Assembly: GCA_017439665.1 (NCBI GenBank)
Contig: JAFSIS010000027.1
Span: 1 to 37,976 of the forward strand
Direction: 5' to 3'
Source of the DNA: Lachnospiraceae bacterium
GTDB taxonomy: Bacteria > Bacillota > Clostridia > Lachnospirales > Lachnospiraceae
DNA length: 37,976 nucleotides
Both the position numbers and the translations under genes were made by a program. The notes beneath the pieces were generated by a model. That model searched no databases and had not been told where the DNA came from. It saw only the letters and a program-made list of their open reading frames with translations. Of this stretch, positions 14,732-22,516 are shown piece by piece (the stretch's first letter is position 1; the number at the start of each line of letters is the position of its first letter).

Positions 14732-15733
14732 TTACTGGATGATTCCTTTGGAAACAAGGTAATCTCTTGCCACATCAGCCTCATTTTTTCCTTCTACTTC
14801 CACTGCATAGTTAAGTCCTGCCATTTCTGTATCAGTGAGGCAGCCATCCAGCTTTTCAATGGCTTCCTGAAGTCCGGGAAACTGCTCCAGTGCATCGTTT
14901 CTGACTACGGTAGAGCAGAGGTAGTTCACCTGAAGCTTCTTATCGTCCTCCAGAACCACAACGTCACCCCGGCCCAGCTGGGCATCGGTGGTATTTCCAT
15001 TGGTCACATCAATATCCTTTGCTTCCATGGCTGCATACTTTAAGGAAATATCAATATCCTTTACGGCTTTAAATTCCAGGCCGTAGGTTTCGCATACCAG
15101 ATTGAAGCCGTCTTCTCTTTCCAGATAATCCGGATTTCCACCAAATACCAGCTTGTCTGCTACTGCTGCCAGATCTGAGGTCTTAGTCAGGTTATACTCA
15201 TCTGCCACCTCTTTTCTTACAGCAACAGCATAGGTATTGTTAAAGCCGTAAAGGCCGATCCAGGACATATCAAACTGTTCGGGATACTGCTCCTTCAGTC
15301 CTTCCAGAATCTCCTCATCGGTCATTCCTTTGGGATCCTGCTTTAATACCATTACCCAGCCACTGGAAGTGTATTCCGGATACAGGTCGAATTCACCCTT
15401 TTCCATAGCAGGCATAATGTTGCTGGTGCCTCCCGCGATTCCCTTGGTGATCTCCACTTCATAGCCGGCTTCCTCAATCACCAGCTTCAGCATCTCACTT
15501 AAGATATACTGTTCAGTCATAGGTTTGGTGGCAATACGGACAGCCCTGTCTGCTGCCACCGTTTCTTTCGCTTCTTCTGTTTCTTCTGCCTGAGCCGTTA
15601 TTCCTGCCTCTCCTGCTGCTTCTTCTGTCTGGCTGCTTTCTGCCTTTGCAGCCTCATCGGCTGCTGTTTTTCCACAGGCCGCCAGTGCCATTGCCATTAC
15701 GGCAATCATCAATAAGGTTCCTAATTTTTTCAT
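14732..15733 (-). CDS. opuCC: Osmoprotectant-binding lipoprotein (OpuAC/OpuCC type)
   Basis: This encodes a 333-residue substrate-binding lipoprotein. The signal has MKK, a hydrophobic core and the lipobox LAAC with Cys20, followed by an unusually Glu/Ala-rich linker (about residues 21-62). The rest is an OpuAC domain, with the typical IATKPMTEQYILSEML start and GGTSNIMPAMEKGEFDLYPE after it, where Tyr and nearby aromatics form the quaternary-amine site in this family. It is a separate lipoprotein rather than fused to the permease. It lies 22 bases after the permease gene. The genes match a minimal OpuC set. Glycine betaine, carnitine or choline are likely substrates. Confidence 0.9.
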   Translation of the reverse strand: MKKLGTLLMIAVMAMALAACGKTAADEAAKAESSQTEEAAGEAGITAQAEETEEAKETVAADRAVRIATKPMTEQYILSEMLKLVIEEAGYEVEITKGIAGGTSNIMPAMEKGEFDLYPEYTSSGWVMVLKQDPKGMTDEEILEGLKEQYPEQFDMSWIGLYGFNNTYAVAVRKEVADEYNLTKTSDLAAVADKLVFGGNPDYLEREDGFNLVCETYGLEFKAVKDIDISLKYAAMEAKDIDVTNGNTTDAQLGRGDVVVLEDDKKLQVNYLCSTVVRNDALEQFPGLQEAIEKLDGCLTDTEMAGLNYAVEVEGKNEADVARDYLVSKGIIQ

Positions 15734-15755
15734 TTTTCTCCTCCATTCGACATAG

Positions 15756-16394
15756 TTAACTATGTTTTTTTATCCGCTTTTCCAGCTTTCCCAAAAGCAG
15801 ATCACTGAGCAGGGCAAGAAAAGCGATCAACAGGCTCCCCCCGAAGGTAAGAGCCGTATTGTATAAAGTAATTCCCCGATAAACGGCAACACCCAGCCCT
15901 CCTGCTCCGATAAACGAGGCAATTGCCGCCGTAGAGATGGTCATTACCACCATATTCCGGATTCCCGCAACGATGACCCCCAGAGCCAGAGGCAGCTTGA
16001 TCTTCGTCATGATCTGAAAATCGGTACTGCCCATTCCCCGGGCAGCCATGATCACTTCCTCACTCACTCCCTTGATTCCCGTATAGGTATTCCGAACCAT
16101 GGGCATGATTCCATAGATGGTCAGTGCCACGATGGCCGTCTTGTTTCCAATTCCAATAAAGGGAATCAGCATACCAAAAAGAGAGATGGAAGGGACGGTA
16201 TAAAATACGTTGGCCACCGCCAGTACCGGTGCCGAAAATCGATCATGCTCTGCAATCCATATTCCGGCCAGAAGACCGATCACCCCTGCAAGCAGAATGG
16301 ATATGGCTGCAAGACCAATGTGCTGTCCGGTCAGCTCCAGAAACCAGTCTTTTCTTTCTATATAGGTGTTAATTACCTCAGTAAACAGTTCCAA
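15756..16394 (-). CDS. opuCB: Osmoprotectant ABC transporter permease
   Basis: This encodes a 212-residue permease with five or six membrane segments and the conserved ABC-permease loop (AARGMGSTDFQIMTKIKLPLA, about residues 127-147). After it comes the SFIGAGGLGVAVYRGI motif typical of OpuCB/ProW-like permeases. Only one permease gene is present, so it probably works as a homodimer, unlike the OpuCB/OpuCD pair of Bacillus. The start codon is TTG at 16394, supported by AAAGGAG five bases upstream. It is the first gene of the operon and follows a strong promoter at 16428-16456. Expression may respond to osmotic stress, but no operator is recognised. Confidence 0.9.
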   Translation of the reverse strand: MELFTEVINTYIERKDWFLELTGQHIGLAAISILLAGVIGLLAGIWIAEHDRFSAPVLAVANVFYTVPSISLFGMLIPFIGIGNKTAIVALTIYGIMPMVRNTYTGIKGVSEEVIMAARGMGSTDFQIMTKIKLPLALGVIVAGIRNMVVMTISTAAIASFIGAGGLGVAVYRGITLYNTALTFGGSLLIAFLALLSDLLLGKLEKRIKKHS

Positions 16395-16427
16395 ATTTAC
16401 TCCTTTCGTGTATACATCAACGAAGAG

Positions 16428-16456
16428 ATGGTAACATTGTAAATGGCAAATGTCAA
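16428..16456 (-). promoter_or_regulatory. Promoter of the opuC operon
   Basis: On the minus strand a perfect TTGACA (16451-16456) is followed after 17 bases by TACCAT (16428-16433). Transcription should start near 16421, giving a leader of about 26 bases before the TTG start at 16394. The promoter begins 28 bases after the end of the upstream esterase gene. Confidence 0.7.
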
Positions 16457-16484
16457 GAATAATCAGATTTTGATGAAATTTCCG

Positions 16485-17450
16485 CTATCCGGGGATTAAA
16501 CAGTTCAGCCATTCATTTTCAAAGAAATTGATCAGCTCGTGTCCATGCTTCGGATAGACCAGGTGCCTTTTCTCACACTGCAGGCCGTTAAAAACGGCAA
16601 ACTGCGCAGAAGGAGGAGAAACCACATCCTGAAGACCTGTACTCATTAATACCTTCCCCCTGATCATGGGGGCAAAGTTTTTCACATCCACATAGGCCAG
16701 CTTGTCAAACACCTCTTTCTCTCTCTCATGGAGGGGATCCTTCCAGCGGAAATAATAACGCAGCCCTTCATAGGCATTTATATCAAAATCCTTTTCCCAT
16801 ACACGATAATAATCACAGAGCATGGGATAATGAGCCCCACACAGTCCAATTTCAGAAAAAAGAGCAGCTGTCGACAGAGCCAGTCCGGCCCCCTGTCCCT
16901 CACCATAGACCACAATTTTTTCTTTCTCTGTCTCCGTGAGCAGCTTCCCTGCCAGGATCCAGAGAAGGGCATCCTCTATGATCTTATGCAGATACAGCTT
17001 CTCTACCCTGTCTTGAAGACCGAAAAACATGGGGCCAAAGCCTGTTGCCCCCTTTCCCGGCTCTCCTGCCTCACTGCATCCTCCCTGTCCCCTGCAGTCC
17101 GGGGCCAGAACGGCATAGCCCACCGCCGCATAACGGCTTAAATGGAACCAGCTTCTGGAGGCCTGAGGATAATCATGAAACTGCACTACAAGGGGGTATT
17201 TCCGGGGCTGCTCTCCCTCCTGAGGTCGGATGTATTTTGCCCGAAGAAGAGTTCCGTCAGGGGCTGTTATGGTGATTCTGCTGTACCGCAATTTACTGCC
17301 TGCAAATCGCACCACTTCCTCCTCCGGCTTAAAAGTATAGGCTTCCAGCTTTCTTTTTACCTCTTCCCAATGGAACTCAAAATCCACCGGTGCGGGATAG
17401 CTCCCCTGATAGATTTTTAACTGTTCCAAACTCATATCTGTTCCAGGCAT
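16485..17450 (-). CDS. CE7/AXE1-family protein lacking the nucleophilic serine
   Basis: This encodes a 321-residue member of the acetyl-xylan esterase / cephalosporin-C deacetylase family, paralogous to the neighbour at 17432-18421. The family nucleophile motif G-x-S-Q-G reads G-E-G-Q-G at residues 183-187, so the serine is Gly185 (codon GGA, confirmed on the minus strand). The acid Asp275 (GLQDVVSPPS) and His304 (HGHE) of the triad remain, and the stretch normally read FHGYPG is FHDYPQ here. It is therefore unlikely to work as a normal esterase, yet the frame is intact at full family length. It may be a binding or regulatory subunit, since CE7 enzymes are oligomers. AGGAGG seven bases upstream supports the ATG. 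Its start overlaps the neighbour by 19 bases. Confidence 0.87.
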   Translation of the reverse strand: MPGTDMSLEQLKIYQGSYPAPVDFEFHWEEVKRKLEAYTFKPEEEVVRFAGSKLRYSRITITAPDGTLLRAKYIRPQEGEQPRKYPLVVQFHDYPQASRSWFHLSRYAAVGYAVLAPDCRGQGGCSEAGEPGKGATGFGPMFFGLQDRVEKLYLHKIIEDALLWILAGKLLTETEKEKIVVYGEGQGAGLALSTAALFSEIGLCGAHYPMLCDYYRVWEKDFDINAYEGLRYYFRWKDPLHEREKEVFDKLAYVDVKNFAPMIRGKVLMSTGLQDVVSPPSAQFAVFNGLQCEKRHLVYPKHGHELINFFENEWLNCLIPG

Positions 17451-18421
17451 AGCTCATCCTCCTCTACTCCAAAAAAAGAAATCAGCTTATCATCAAAGGC
17501 TGGGATCTCCTCATGTGCATACTCCGGAAAAATAAGATGCTTTTTGGGCCCCTTTATGCCCGAAAAAACAGCAAACTGTGTGGATGGCGGACAGACATCA
17601 TCCATCAGTCCGGTTCCGCAAAGCACCGGGCAGGTGATCCTTTCCGTAAAGTTCTGGACATCAATATAACCCAGACGGGTAAAGGTCTCCTCCAGCTTTT
17701 CTCCCATGGGATCAAACCACCGGGTGTGGTAGGCTAAGCCGTTGTAGACGATAATATCCCTGTCCATCTCCCAGACCCTTCTGTAATCTGAAAGGAAGGG
17801 GTAGAGAGCCGCCACACGTTTAATGTAGGGCTGATTTAAGGCTGTACAGACCAGTGCCAGGGCCGCCCCCTGGCTGGCTCCATTGACATAAATACGATCC
17901 GAATCCAGACCCTCCAGGGTCAGTGCCAGCCTCACCATAAGGCAGGTATTCATAAATACTTCTGCATAATAGAGCTGCTCAGGCTCTCCTGCAAGCCCCA
18001 TAATAATATGATCCGCAGCCGTTGCTCCGGGCCGGCCTCCCTTATCCTCACTGCTTCCGCCCTGACCGGGGCAGTCCATAGCGATAACGGCTCTGCCCAT
18101 TCCTGCAAAAGCCGTCTGTTCGAACCAGCCCCGTGAAGAGCCGGGATAGCCATGAAACTGCAGGATCACAGGTACCTTCTGTTCTGTTAAGGGCTTAACA
18201 TATTTGGCATGGATGCGGGCACCTCTTACGCCCCGTATCCATAAATCATAGAAGGCCGTTTCCTTTGCATGGGGTATTTCAGCCGGGAAAAGCTCATATT
18301 CCAAAGGCAGCTCCCAGACCTCCTGTACTTTTTTCTCCCAGAACTCCCAAAAGTCTTCCGGACAGGGAGTACTTCCCCTGTACTGTTTTAATTGTTCCAA
18401 AGGCATATCCATTGTGGGCAT
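17432..18421 (-). CDS. CE7/AXE1-family acetyl esterase
   Basis: This encodes a 329-residue esterase of the acetyl-xylan esterase / cephalosporin-C deacetylase family. It should remove acetyl groups from short oligosaccharides or related small molecules in the cytoplasm, as there is no signal peptide. The oxyanion region is QFHGYPGSSRGWF. The RGQ-like motif reads CPGQGG. The nucleophile elbow GASQG gives Ser183, with Asp274 (GLMDDVCPPST) and His303 (YAHE) completing the triad. The ATG at 18421 is chosen because GGAGG lies five bases before it; the ATG at 18433 itself contains that ribosome site. It follows the C39-like gene by 28 bases and overlaps the serine-less paralogue. Confidence 0.92.
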   Translation of the reverse strand: MPTMDMPLEQLKQYRGSTPCPEDFWEFWEKKVQEVWELPLEYELFPAEIPHAKETAFYDLWIRGVRGARIHAKYVKPLTEQKVPVILQFHGYPGSSRGWFEQTAFAGMGRAVIAMDCPGQGGSSEDKGGRPGATAADHIIMGLAGEPEQLYYAEVFMNTCLMVRLALTLEGLDSDRIYVNGASQGAALALVCTALNQPYIKRVAALYPFLSDYRRVWEMDRDIIVYNGLAYHTRWFDPMGEKLEETFTRLGYIDVQNFTERITCPVLCGTGLMDDVCPPSTQFAVFSGIKGPKKHLIFPEYAHEEIPAFDDKLISFFGVEEDELCLEQI

Positions 18422-18449
18422 ATTTACCTCCATTCTGAAGCTTTTTGCT

Positions 18450-19049
18450 TCATTTTTTTACTCCTACCGCCATTTCGTACTGAGCCCGGTGGCGGTCCTC
18501 CACTAAAGCCCGGGGATAGGCGATACATCCGTTATTTTCATAAGGATCATTAAAATAATAGCTCTCTTCGTCATAACCCACCAAAAGCATACAATGTTCA
18601 TTGGAAATCCAGGTAAACTCCTCACCTGTCTCCTTTAGCCACCAGGAGGGTCCGATAACAGGCTCACGCATATTGATACAGGCCCAGAAAATCACCGGCA
18701 TTCCCCGGTCAATATACTCAGTTAAAAGCTTCTCCACCGGTGTTCCTGTTTCATTGGTCACTTCATAAGAGTCCTTCAGGGCACTTTCCAGGGCTTTCAC
18801 AATAACAGGTGCATAACAACCGAAGGAGTCCTCATCATAAGGACTCCCGCAGAACACCTGATTCGGATCAGGCCCATAGATTTTTCCCTCTTTATGTACA
18901 AAATCATCCCGTTTAAGATGGTTTGCAATAAATTCATCCACCGTAATGTCACAACCTAAAAAATTCAGGAGCATTACTGCAGATACACTCTCACAGCCGG
19001 TAGGATAAGCAGGGCTTTGATTGATGTAGGGAACATTAATTTTTTTCAT
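18450..19049 (-). CDS. C39-like cysteine peptidase
   Basis: This encodes a 199-residue protein of the papain-like Peptidase_C39_2 group. The likely catalytic residues are Cys19 (PTGCESVSAVMLL), His152 (NEHCMLLVGYD) and Asp168 (YYFNDPY), with Gln11 near the N-terminus (YINQSP) as the oxyanion-hole residue. There is no signal peptide, membrane segment or ABC domain, so it is not a bacteriocin exporter; it should act in the cytoplasm unless exported another way. It lies one base after the antiporter gene and 28 bases before the esterase, so all are likely cotranscribed. The substrate is unknown. Similar stand-alone C39-like proteins are common in Firmicutes and are mostly uncharacterised. Confidence 0.85.
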   Translation of the reverse strand: MKKINVPYINQSPAYPTGCESVSAVMLLNFLGCDITVDEFIANHLKRDDFVHKEGKIYGPDPNQVFCGSPYDEDSFGCYAPVIVKALESALKDSYEVTNETGTPVEKLLTEYIDRGMPVIFWACINMREPVIGPSWWLKETGEEFTWISNEHCMLLVGYDEESYYFNDPYENNGCIAYPRALVEDRHRAQYEMAVGVKK

Positions 19050-19050
19050 T

Positions 19051-20568
19051 TTAACACTGTGCCTCGCTCTTATCTTTCAACAGATAGCGCATTGCCGTCA
19101 GTACAGCCAGAAGCAGTGCCAGACTGATTCCCAGAACGATCCACCAGATCTGAATGATTCCTGCCAGCAGATAGCCTACAGCAGAAACGACAAACACGAC
19201 AACTGCATACTGCATCTGGGTGGATACATGATTGATATGGTTACTCTGAGCTCCTGCCGAAGACATAACCGTGGTGTCGGAAATAGGAGACACATGGTCA
19301 CCGCAAACTGCACCTGCTAAAACTGCAGAAACAGAAATAATCATCATTTCCAGGCTGCCGCTGTCAAACATAGCCGTAACGATGGGAATCAGAATTGCAA
19401 AGGTTCCCCAACTGGTTCCCGTAGAGAAGCCAAGGAAGATGGCTACGCAGAACATCACCAGAGGAACGAAGATATTGGCTGTCTGATTGCCTACCAATCC
19501 TTCAACAAAGCCTGCAATTCCCAAAAGATCGCCTACTCCCTTCAGAGACCAGGCAAAGATCAGGATGGTACAGGCCGGAACCATCAGCTTAAAGCCTTCC
19601 GCCAGGCTGTCCATAAAGCTTTTAAAGGTAACTACCTTTCTGGGCAGATACCAGAGGGCAGAAAACAGTACGGTAACAGTAGTAGCAAAGATCAGACTGA
19701 TCTCTGCATCACAGTTTGCAAAGGCTGTTACAATGTCAGTAGCTCCGCCCAGATAACCGGTATAGATCATGGCTCCTACAGCTGTGACGATGAGCATGGC
19801 AACGGGAAGTACCAGGTCTATTACCTTACCATTGTGGTGTCCCACTTCCTCTTCAAACTGCTCGAACTCTTCTCTTCCTGAGGTGAACAGATCTCCGTTT
19901 GCTGCATTGATCTCATGCTTTTTCATCAGACCAAAATCCCAGCCGGTGATACCGATATAGGCTACCATAGCCAGGGTCAGCAGTGCATACAGGTTATAGG
20001 GAATGGTGTTTAAGAATAACTGGAAGCCGGTAATTCCCGCATCCTCCGGTACATAGGAATTTACCGCTGCTGCCCAACTGGAAATGGGGGCAATGATACA
20101 AACTGGCGCAGCCGTAGCATCAATAATATAAGCCAGCTTGGCACGGGAAATCTTATAGCGGTCTGTAACGGGACGCATAACGCTTCCCACCGTCAGGCAG
20201 TTGAAATAGTCATCCACGAAGATCAGAATACCCAGTCCCATAGTCGCCAGTGTGGCACTTCTCTTGGATTTGATCTTTTCTCCTGCCCATCGTCCGTAGG
20301 CCGCCGAACCTCCGGATTTTGCCATCAGCACGATGATCATACCCAGCAAAATATCAAAGATCAGAATATTCAGATTCATACTGCTCTTCAGCACATCAAA
20401 AAATGTATTGAAGGTATCCCAGGGATTGAAGCCTGCATACATGGCAGCCCCTACAGCCACTCCCAGGAAAAGTGAACTGTATACTTCTTTGGTGATCAGC
20501 GCCAGTACGATTGCCAGAATAGGCGGCAGCAGCGACCAGGCTGTCCCAATAAACATTGATCCTTCCAT
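19051..20568 (-). CDS. NhaC-family Na+/H+ antiporter-like transporter
   Basis: This encodes a 505-residue membrane protein with about eleven or twelve hydrophobic segments. Conserved NhaC-type stretches are visible: FVDDYFNCLTVGSVMRPVTD (about residues 118-137), PISSWAAAVNSY, FSTGTSWGTFAI (about 370-381) and CGDHVSPISDTTVMSSAGA. The repeated Asp and Ser/Thr pattern in these helices marks the ion path of this family. Some relatives carry amino or organic acids in exchange for cations, so the substrate may be a metabolite. AGGAG nine bases upstream supports the ATG at 20568. It is the first gene of an operon with the C39-like and two CE7 genes; no strong promoter is recognised before it. Confidence 0.9.
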   Translation of the reverse strand: MEGSMFIGTAWSLLPPILAIVLALITKEVYSSLFLGVAVGAAMYAGFNPWDTFNTFFDVLKSSMNLNILIFDILLGMIIVLMAKSGGSAAYGRWAGEKIKSKRSATLATMGLGILIFVDDYFNCLTVGSVMRPVTDRYKISRAKLAYIIDATAAPVCIIAPISSWAAAVNSYVPEDAGITGFQLFLNTIPYNLYALLTLAMVAYIGITGWDFGLMKKHEINAANGDLFTSGREEFEQFEEEVGHHNGKVIDLVLPVAMLIVTAVGAMIYTGYLGGATDIVTAFANCDAEISLIFATTVTVLFSALWYLPRKVVTFKSFMDSLAEGFKLMVPACTILIFAWSLKGVGDLLGIAGFVEGLVGNQTANIFVPLVMFCVAIFLGFSTGTSWGTFAILIPIVTAMFDSGSLEMMIISVSAVLAGAVCGDHVSPISDTTVMSSAGAQSNHINHVSTQMQYAVVVFVVSAVGYLLAGIIQIWWIVLGISLALLLAVLTAMRYLLKDKSEAQC

Positions 20569-20961
20569 AAGAAACTTCTCCTTTGTTTTTTTCTGTAACT
20601 CTTTGGTTACTCACTTTCTTATATTACCATATTACTCCAAAAAAGGAAGGGGAAATGTTTGTGAAAGAAAAGACGGAAAAAAAGCTATATTCTTATAAAA
20701 AGATATTTACTTTTACTTGTATATTTATTATATTTGTTCTATAATTATATTGATCCATTTGCCTATACCTGTTTACAAGATGAAGCCTATCTATCCCCTC
20801 ACCTGGCGCGAATCCATTACCTGTTCTATTCAAATCGACCTTCAGAGCTATTTTATTCACCGAAATATCAGACAAAATCCTTTCTGTCTCCCGATAAAAC
20901 ATATCAATCTGTTAATCATTAAAAAACGATCGAAATATCCACTTTCCAGGCACATTGATAA
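20569..20961. other. Gene-free AT-rich region
   Basis: This region lies between the antiporter gene and the candidate small RNA. It contains the ribosome site of the antiporter gene and a small hairpin (GTAACTCTTTGGTTAC near 20598). The rest is AT-rich, and frames of up to about 80 codons on both strands have neither a ribosome site nor a recognisable product. The promoter of the antiporter operon should lie here on the minus strand; TAATATAAG near 20620-20630 is a possible -10 without a convincing -35. Confidence 0.4.
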
Positions 20962-20991
20962 TTGAATAAAGGATTTGCACTATGCTATAGT
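20962..20991 (+). promoter_or_regulatory. Plus-strand extended -10 promoter
   Basis: TTGAAT (20962-20967) and TATAGT (20986-20991) are 18 bases apart, and the -10 is preceded by TGC, making an extended -10 element. The predicted start is near 20998. It drives no recognisable coding gene and probably makes the small RNA listed next. Confidence 0.55.
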
Positions 20992-20997
20992 ATTCTA

Positions 20998-21169
20998 ATA
21001 AACAGATGGGTAAAGTGTGGCATTGACCATCGATGACAGTCTCTCCTATGCCGTTATGACCTGGCTATGTCAGTTAGGAGTTGAAGTTACATGGAAAGTG
21101 AGAATGGGCTGTGAACTTTCTCTAAAAAAAGCACCAGAAGTGCGATTTAATTGCATTTCTGGTGCTTTT
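20998..21169 (+). ncRNA. Candidate structured small RNA
   Basis: A roughly 170-base transcript is predicted between the extended -10 promoter and the hairpin at 21131-21165. It can form CTCCTA/TAGGAG enclosing TGAC/GTCA, then GAAAGT/ACTTTC, then the terminal GCACCAGAA/TTCTGGTGC stem followed by TTTT. Own promoter, stacked hairpins and terminator suit a small RNA. It does not match any RNA family I recognise; 6S-like RNA was considered, but the long closing stem with a central bubble is not evident. The T-run on this strand is short, so termination is uncertain. Confidence 0.4.
21124..21165 (-). terminator. Terminator after tRNA-Val/tRNA-Met
   Basis: GCACCAGAA-x-TGC pairs with GCA-x-TTCTGGTGC around a nine-base loop. 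On the minus strand it is followed by seven T residues, 13 bases after the 3' end of tRNA-Met. On the plus strand only four T residues follow, so it may also end the candidate small RNA, but less strongly. Confidence 0.85.
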
Positions 21170-21177
21170 AGCAGTAG

Positions 21178-21251
21178 TAGCGAGAAAGGGACTTGAACCC
21201 CCGACACTGCGGGTATGAACCGCATGCTCTAGCCAGCTGAGCTATCTCGCC
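21178..21251 (-). tRNA. tRNA-Met (CAT), elongator type
   Basis: This is a 74-base cloverleaf. The acceptor stem GGCGAGA pairs with TCTCGCT (last pair G-T), the anticodon loop TTCATAC sits in a GCGG/CCGC stem, and the T-loop is TTCAAGT. The discriminator is A and CCA is not encoded. The 5' G pairing with T is not the C-A mismatch of initiator tRNA, and the body looks like elongator Met rather than tRNA-Ile2, although CAT alone cannot exclude the latter. It follows tRNA-Val by 50 bases in one transcript. Confidence 0.93.
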
Positions 21252-21301
21252 ATATATGATATTGGACACTATATCCAGTGTCTTTTCCTGTAAAACAGGA
21301 A

Positions 21302-21374
21302 TGGGACCTACAGGGCTCGAACCTGTGACCCTCTGCTTGTAAGGCAGATGCTCTCCCAGCTGAGCTAAGATCCC
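21302..21374 (-). tRNA. tRNA-Val (TAC)
   Basis: This is a 73-base cloverleaf. The acceptor stem GGGATCT pairs with AGGTCCC (one T-G pair), the D arm is AGCTCAGCTGGGAGAGC, the anticodon loop CTTACAA sits in a TCTGC/GCAGA stem, and the T-loop is TTCGAGC. The discriminator is A and CCA is not encoded. It is the first gene after the promoter at 21403-21431. Confidence 0.96.
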
Positions 21375-21402
21375 ATGGTTATTTGTCGCAACCGACTTAA
21401 TT

Positions 21403-21431
21403 AGTTTACTACAACAGTCTGAGCTTGTCAA
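21403..21431 (-). promoter_or_regulatory. tRNA operon promoter
   Basis: On the minus strand a perfect TTGACA (21426-21431) is followed after 17 bases by TAAACT (21403-21408). The start is near 21396, about 22 bases before the first base of tRNA-Val. Confidence 0.82.
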
Positions 21432-21461
21432 TACTTTTTTGAGGAAATATCCATATCTTTA

Positions 21462-21490
21462 TAACAGTTCAGTCTTCTGTTGAATTGTTA
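21462..21490. repeat. Short dispersed palindrome, copy A
   Basis: TAACAGTTC and GAATTGTTA are 9-base arms (one mismatch) around an 11-base loop that begins AGTCTT. The same arms and loop start occur at 23780-23808. It lies between the tRNA promoter and the dispersed element and has no T-run on either strand, so termination is not its obvious role. Confidence 0.55.
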
Positions 21491-21628
21491 CTCTGGAATT
21501 GTCCTTACCGGGGCATAGGTTAAAAAATCAGGCCTCTCTACCCCATTTTTTCAGTAAGCACTCAGAAAACCTTATTTTTTGCTCTTAAAAATTAGCTTGC
21601 TGGGCATATGGCAATTTTTTTACAAACC

Positions 21629-21772
21629 ATGCCCCCCTAATCATCCAATTGGGATATAATACTTATATTTTTTTGTATATGCCCAATTAAGAAAGAAAAG
21701 AGTTGCCTTCATCACTTTTTTCTTAACATCCAGGGCATCAGAAGAAATTATTTTTCTCTTTGCCCCTCCCTC
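21629..21772. repeat. Dispersed intergenic element, copy 2
   Basis: This is the second copy of the element at 6-152, colinear with one or two short gaps. Left of it, TGGGCATAT at 21601-21609 is a perfect inverted match to ATATGCCCA at 21677-21685 inside the element, so this copy may be longer than the part shared with copy 1. There is no open frame. It lies between the tRNA operon promoter and the rplT terminator. Confidence 0.7.
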
Positions 21773-21837
21773 AAAAAAATCCACACTTCTGCTAAACCGT
21801 TATCCGTCTTTTTTCCCGGAAAAGCTCCTCTTTTACG

Positions 21838-21867
21838 AAAAAAACCGGACAGGACAAGCCTGTCCGG
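21838..21867 (-). terminator. Terminator of the infC-rpmI-rplT operon
   Basis: CCGGACAGG and CCTGTCCGG form a perfect 9-bp stem with the loop CTTGT, followed on the minus strand by seven T residues. It lies 19 bases after the rplT stop. Confidence 0.95.
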
Positions 21868-21886
21868 AAGTATTCACTCTCAATGA

Positions 21887-22243
21887 TTATGCTAACTTGG
21901 ATTTAGCCAGTTCTGCCAGAGTGGTGAAGCCTTCTGCATCATTTACCGCCATCTCAGCCAGCATCTTTCTGTTGATATCCAGATCAGCCAGTTTGAGACC
22001 ATGCATGAATTTGCTGTAGGATAAGCCGTTCATTCTTGCTGCTGCATTGATACGTGCGATCCACAGACGTCTGAACTGACGCTTTCTCTCTTTTCTGCCT
22101 GCATAGGAATTTGCCAGCGCTCTCATTACGGACTGTTTTGCAATTCTGTACTGTTTGCTTCTTGCGCCTCTGTAACCCTTCGCCAGCTTTAATACTCTGT
22201 TATGTTTCTTTTTAGCGTTTAATCCGCCTTTAATTCTTGCCAT
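21887..22243 (-). CDS. rplT: 50S ribosomal protein L20
   Basis: This encodes the 118-residue ribosomal protein L20, which binds 23S rRNA early in 50S assembly. The N-terminal basic extension ([24 protein letters not shown] opening, shown only in part by the family pattern ARIKGG) and the globular domain [13 protein letters not shown] then [12 protein letters not shown] are characteristic, and length is normal. AGGAGG lies eight bases before the ATG. It is the last gene of infC-rpmI-rplT, 25 bases after rpmI. In Bacillus L20 represses this operon by binding its leader; the leader with a terminator hairpin at 23055-23087 suggests the same here. Confidence 0.99.
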   Translation of the reverse strand: MARIKGGLNAKKKHNRVLKLAKGYRGARSKQYRIAKQSVMRALANSYAGRKERKRQFRRLWIARINAAARMNGLSYSKFMHGLKLADLDINRKMLAEMAVNDAEGFTTLAELAKSKLA

Positions 22244-22268
22244 TTCTTATTCCTCCTCAATCTACGAC

Positions 22269-22466
22269 TTATACATAAGGTAAAATCTTCTTCATATTCT
22301 TAACGTTGGTAGCATCAGTCATAGCTGCTTTTCTAAGATTTCTTTTTCTCTTAGTGGACTTCTTTGTTAAGATATGGCTTTTATAAGCTTTGCTTCTTTT
22401 TAATTTACCTGTTCCTGTTACTTTAAAACGCTTTGCTGCTGAACTGCTTGTCTTAATCTTGGGCAT
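22269..22466 (-). CDS. rpmI: 50S ribosomal protein L35
   Basis: This encodes the 65-residue ribosomal protein L35, very basic, with the typical opening [20 protein letters not shown] and the motif KRKRNLRK near residues 40-47. Length is normal for the family. AGGAGG lies eight bases upstream of the ATG. It sits between infC and rplT, 50 bases after infC, in the usual order for Firmicutes. No sign of zinc-ribbon replacement or truncation is seen. Confidence 0.99.
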   Translation of the reverse strand: MPKIKTSSSAAKRFKVTGTGKLKRSKAYKSHILTKKSTKRKRNLRKAAMTDATNVKNMKKILPYV

Positions 22467-22516
22467 ATTTATATCCTCCTATACATAAGTTTTCAATCTA
22501 TTCTAACCTGAAAAGT

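Noticed and set aside
20693..20902. 69-codon minus-strand frame and an overlapping 82-codon plus-strand frame
   Set aside because: AT-rich, no ribosome sites and no similarity I recognise; a gene remnant cannot be excluded.
21023..21196. 57-codon plus-strand frame from TTG within the candidate small RNA
   Set aside because: It has no ribosome site and runs through the terminator hairpin and into the antisense of tRNA-Met; probably chance.
21168..21431. 87-codon minus-strand frame
   Set aside because: It runs across tRNA-Val and tRNA-Met and their promoter.
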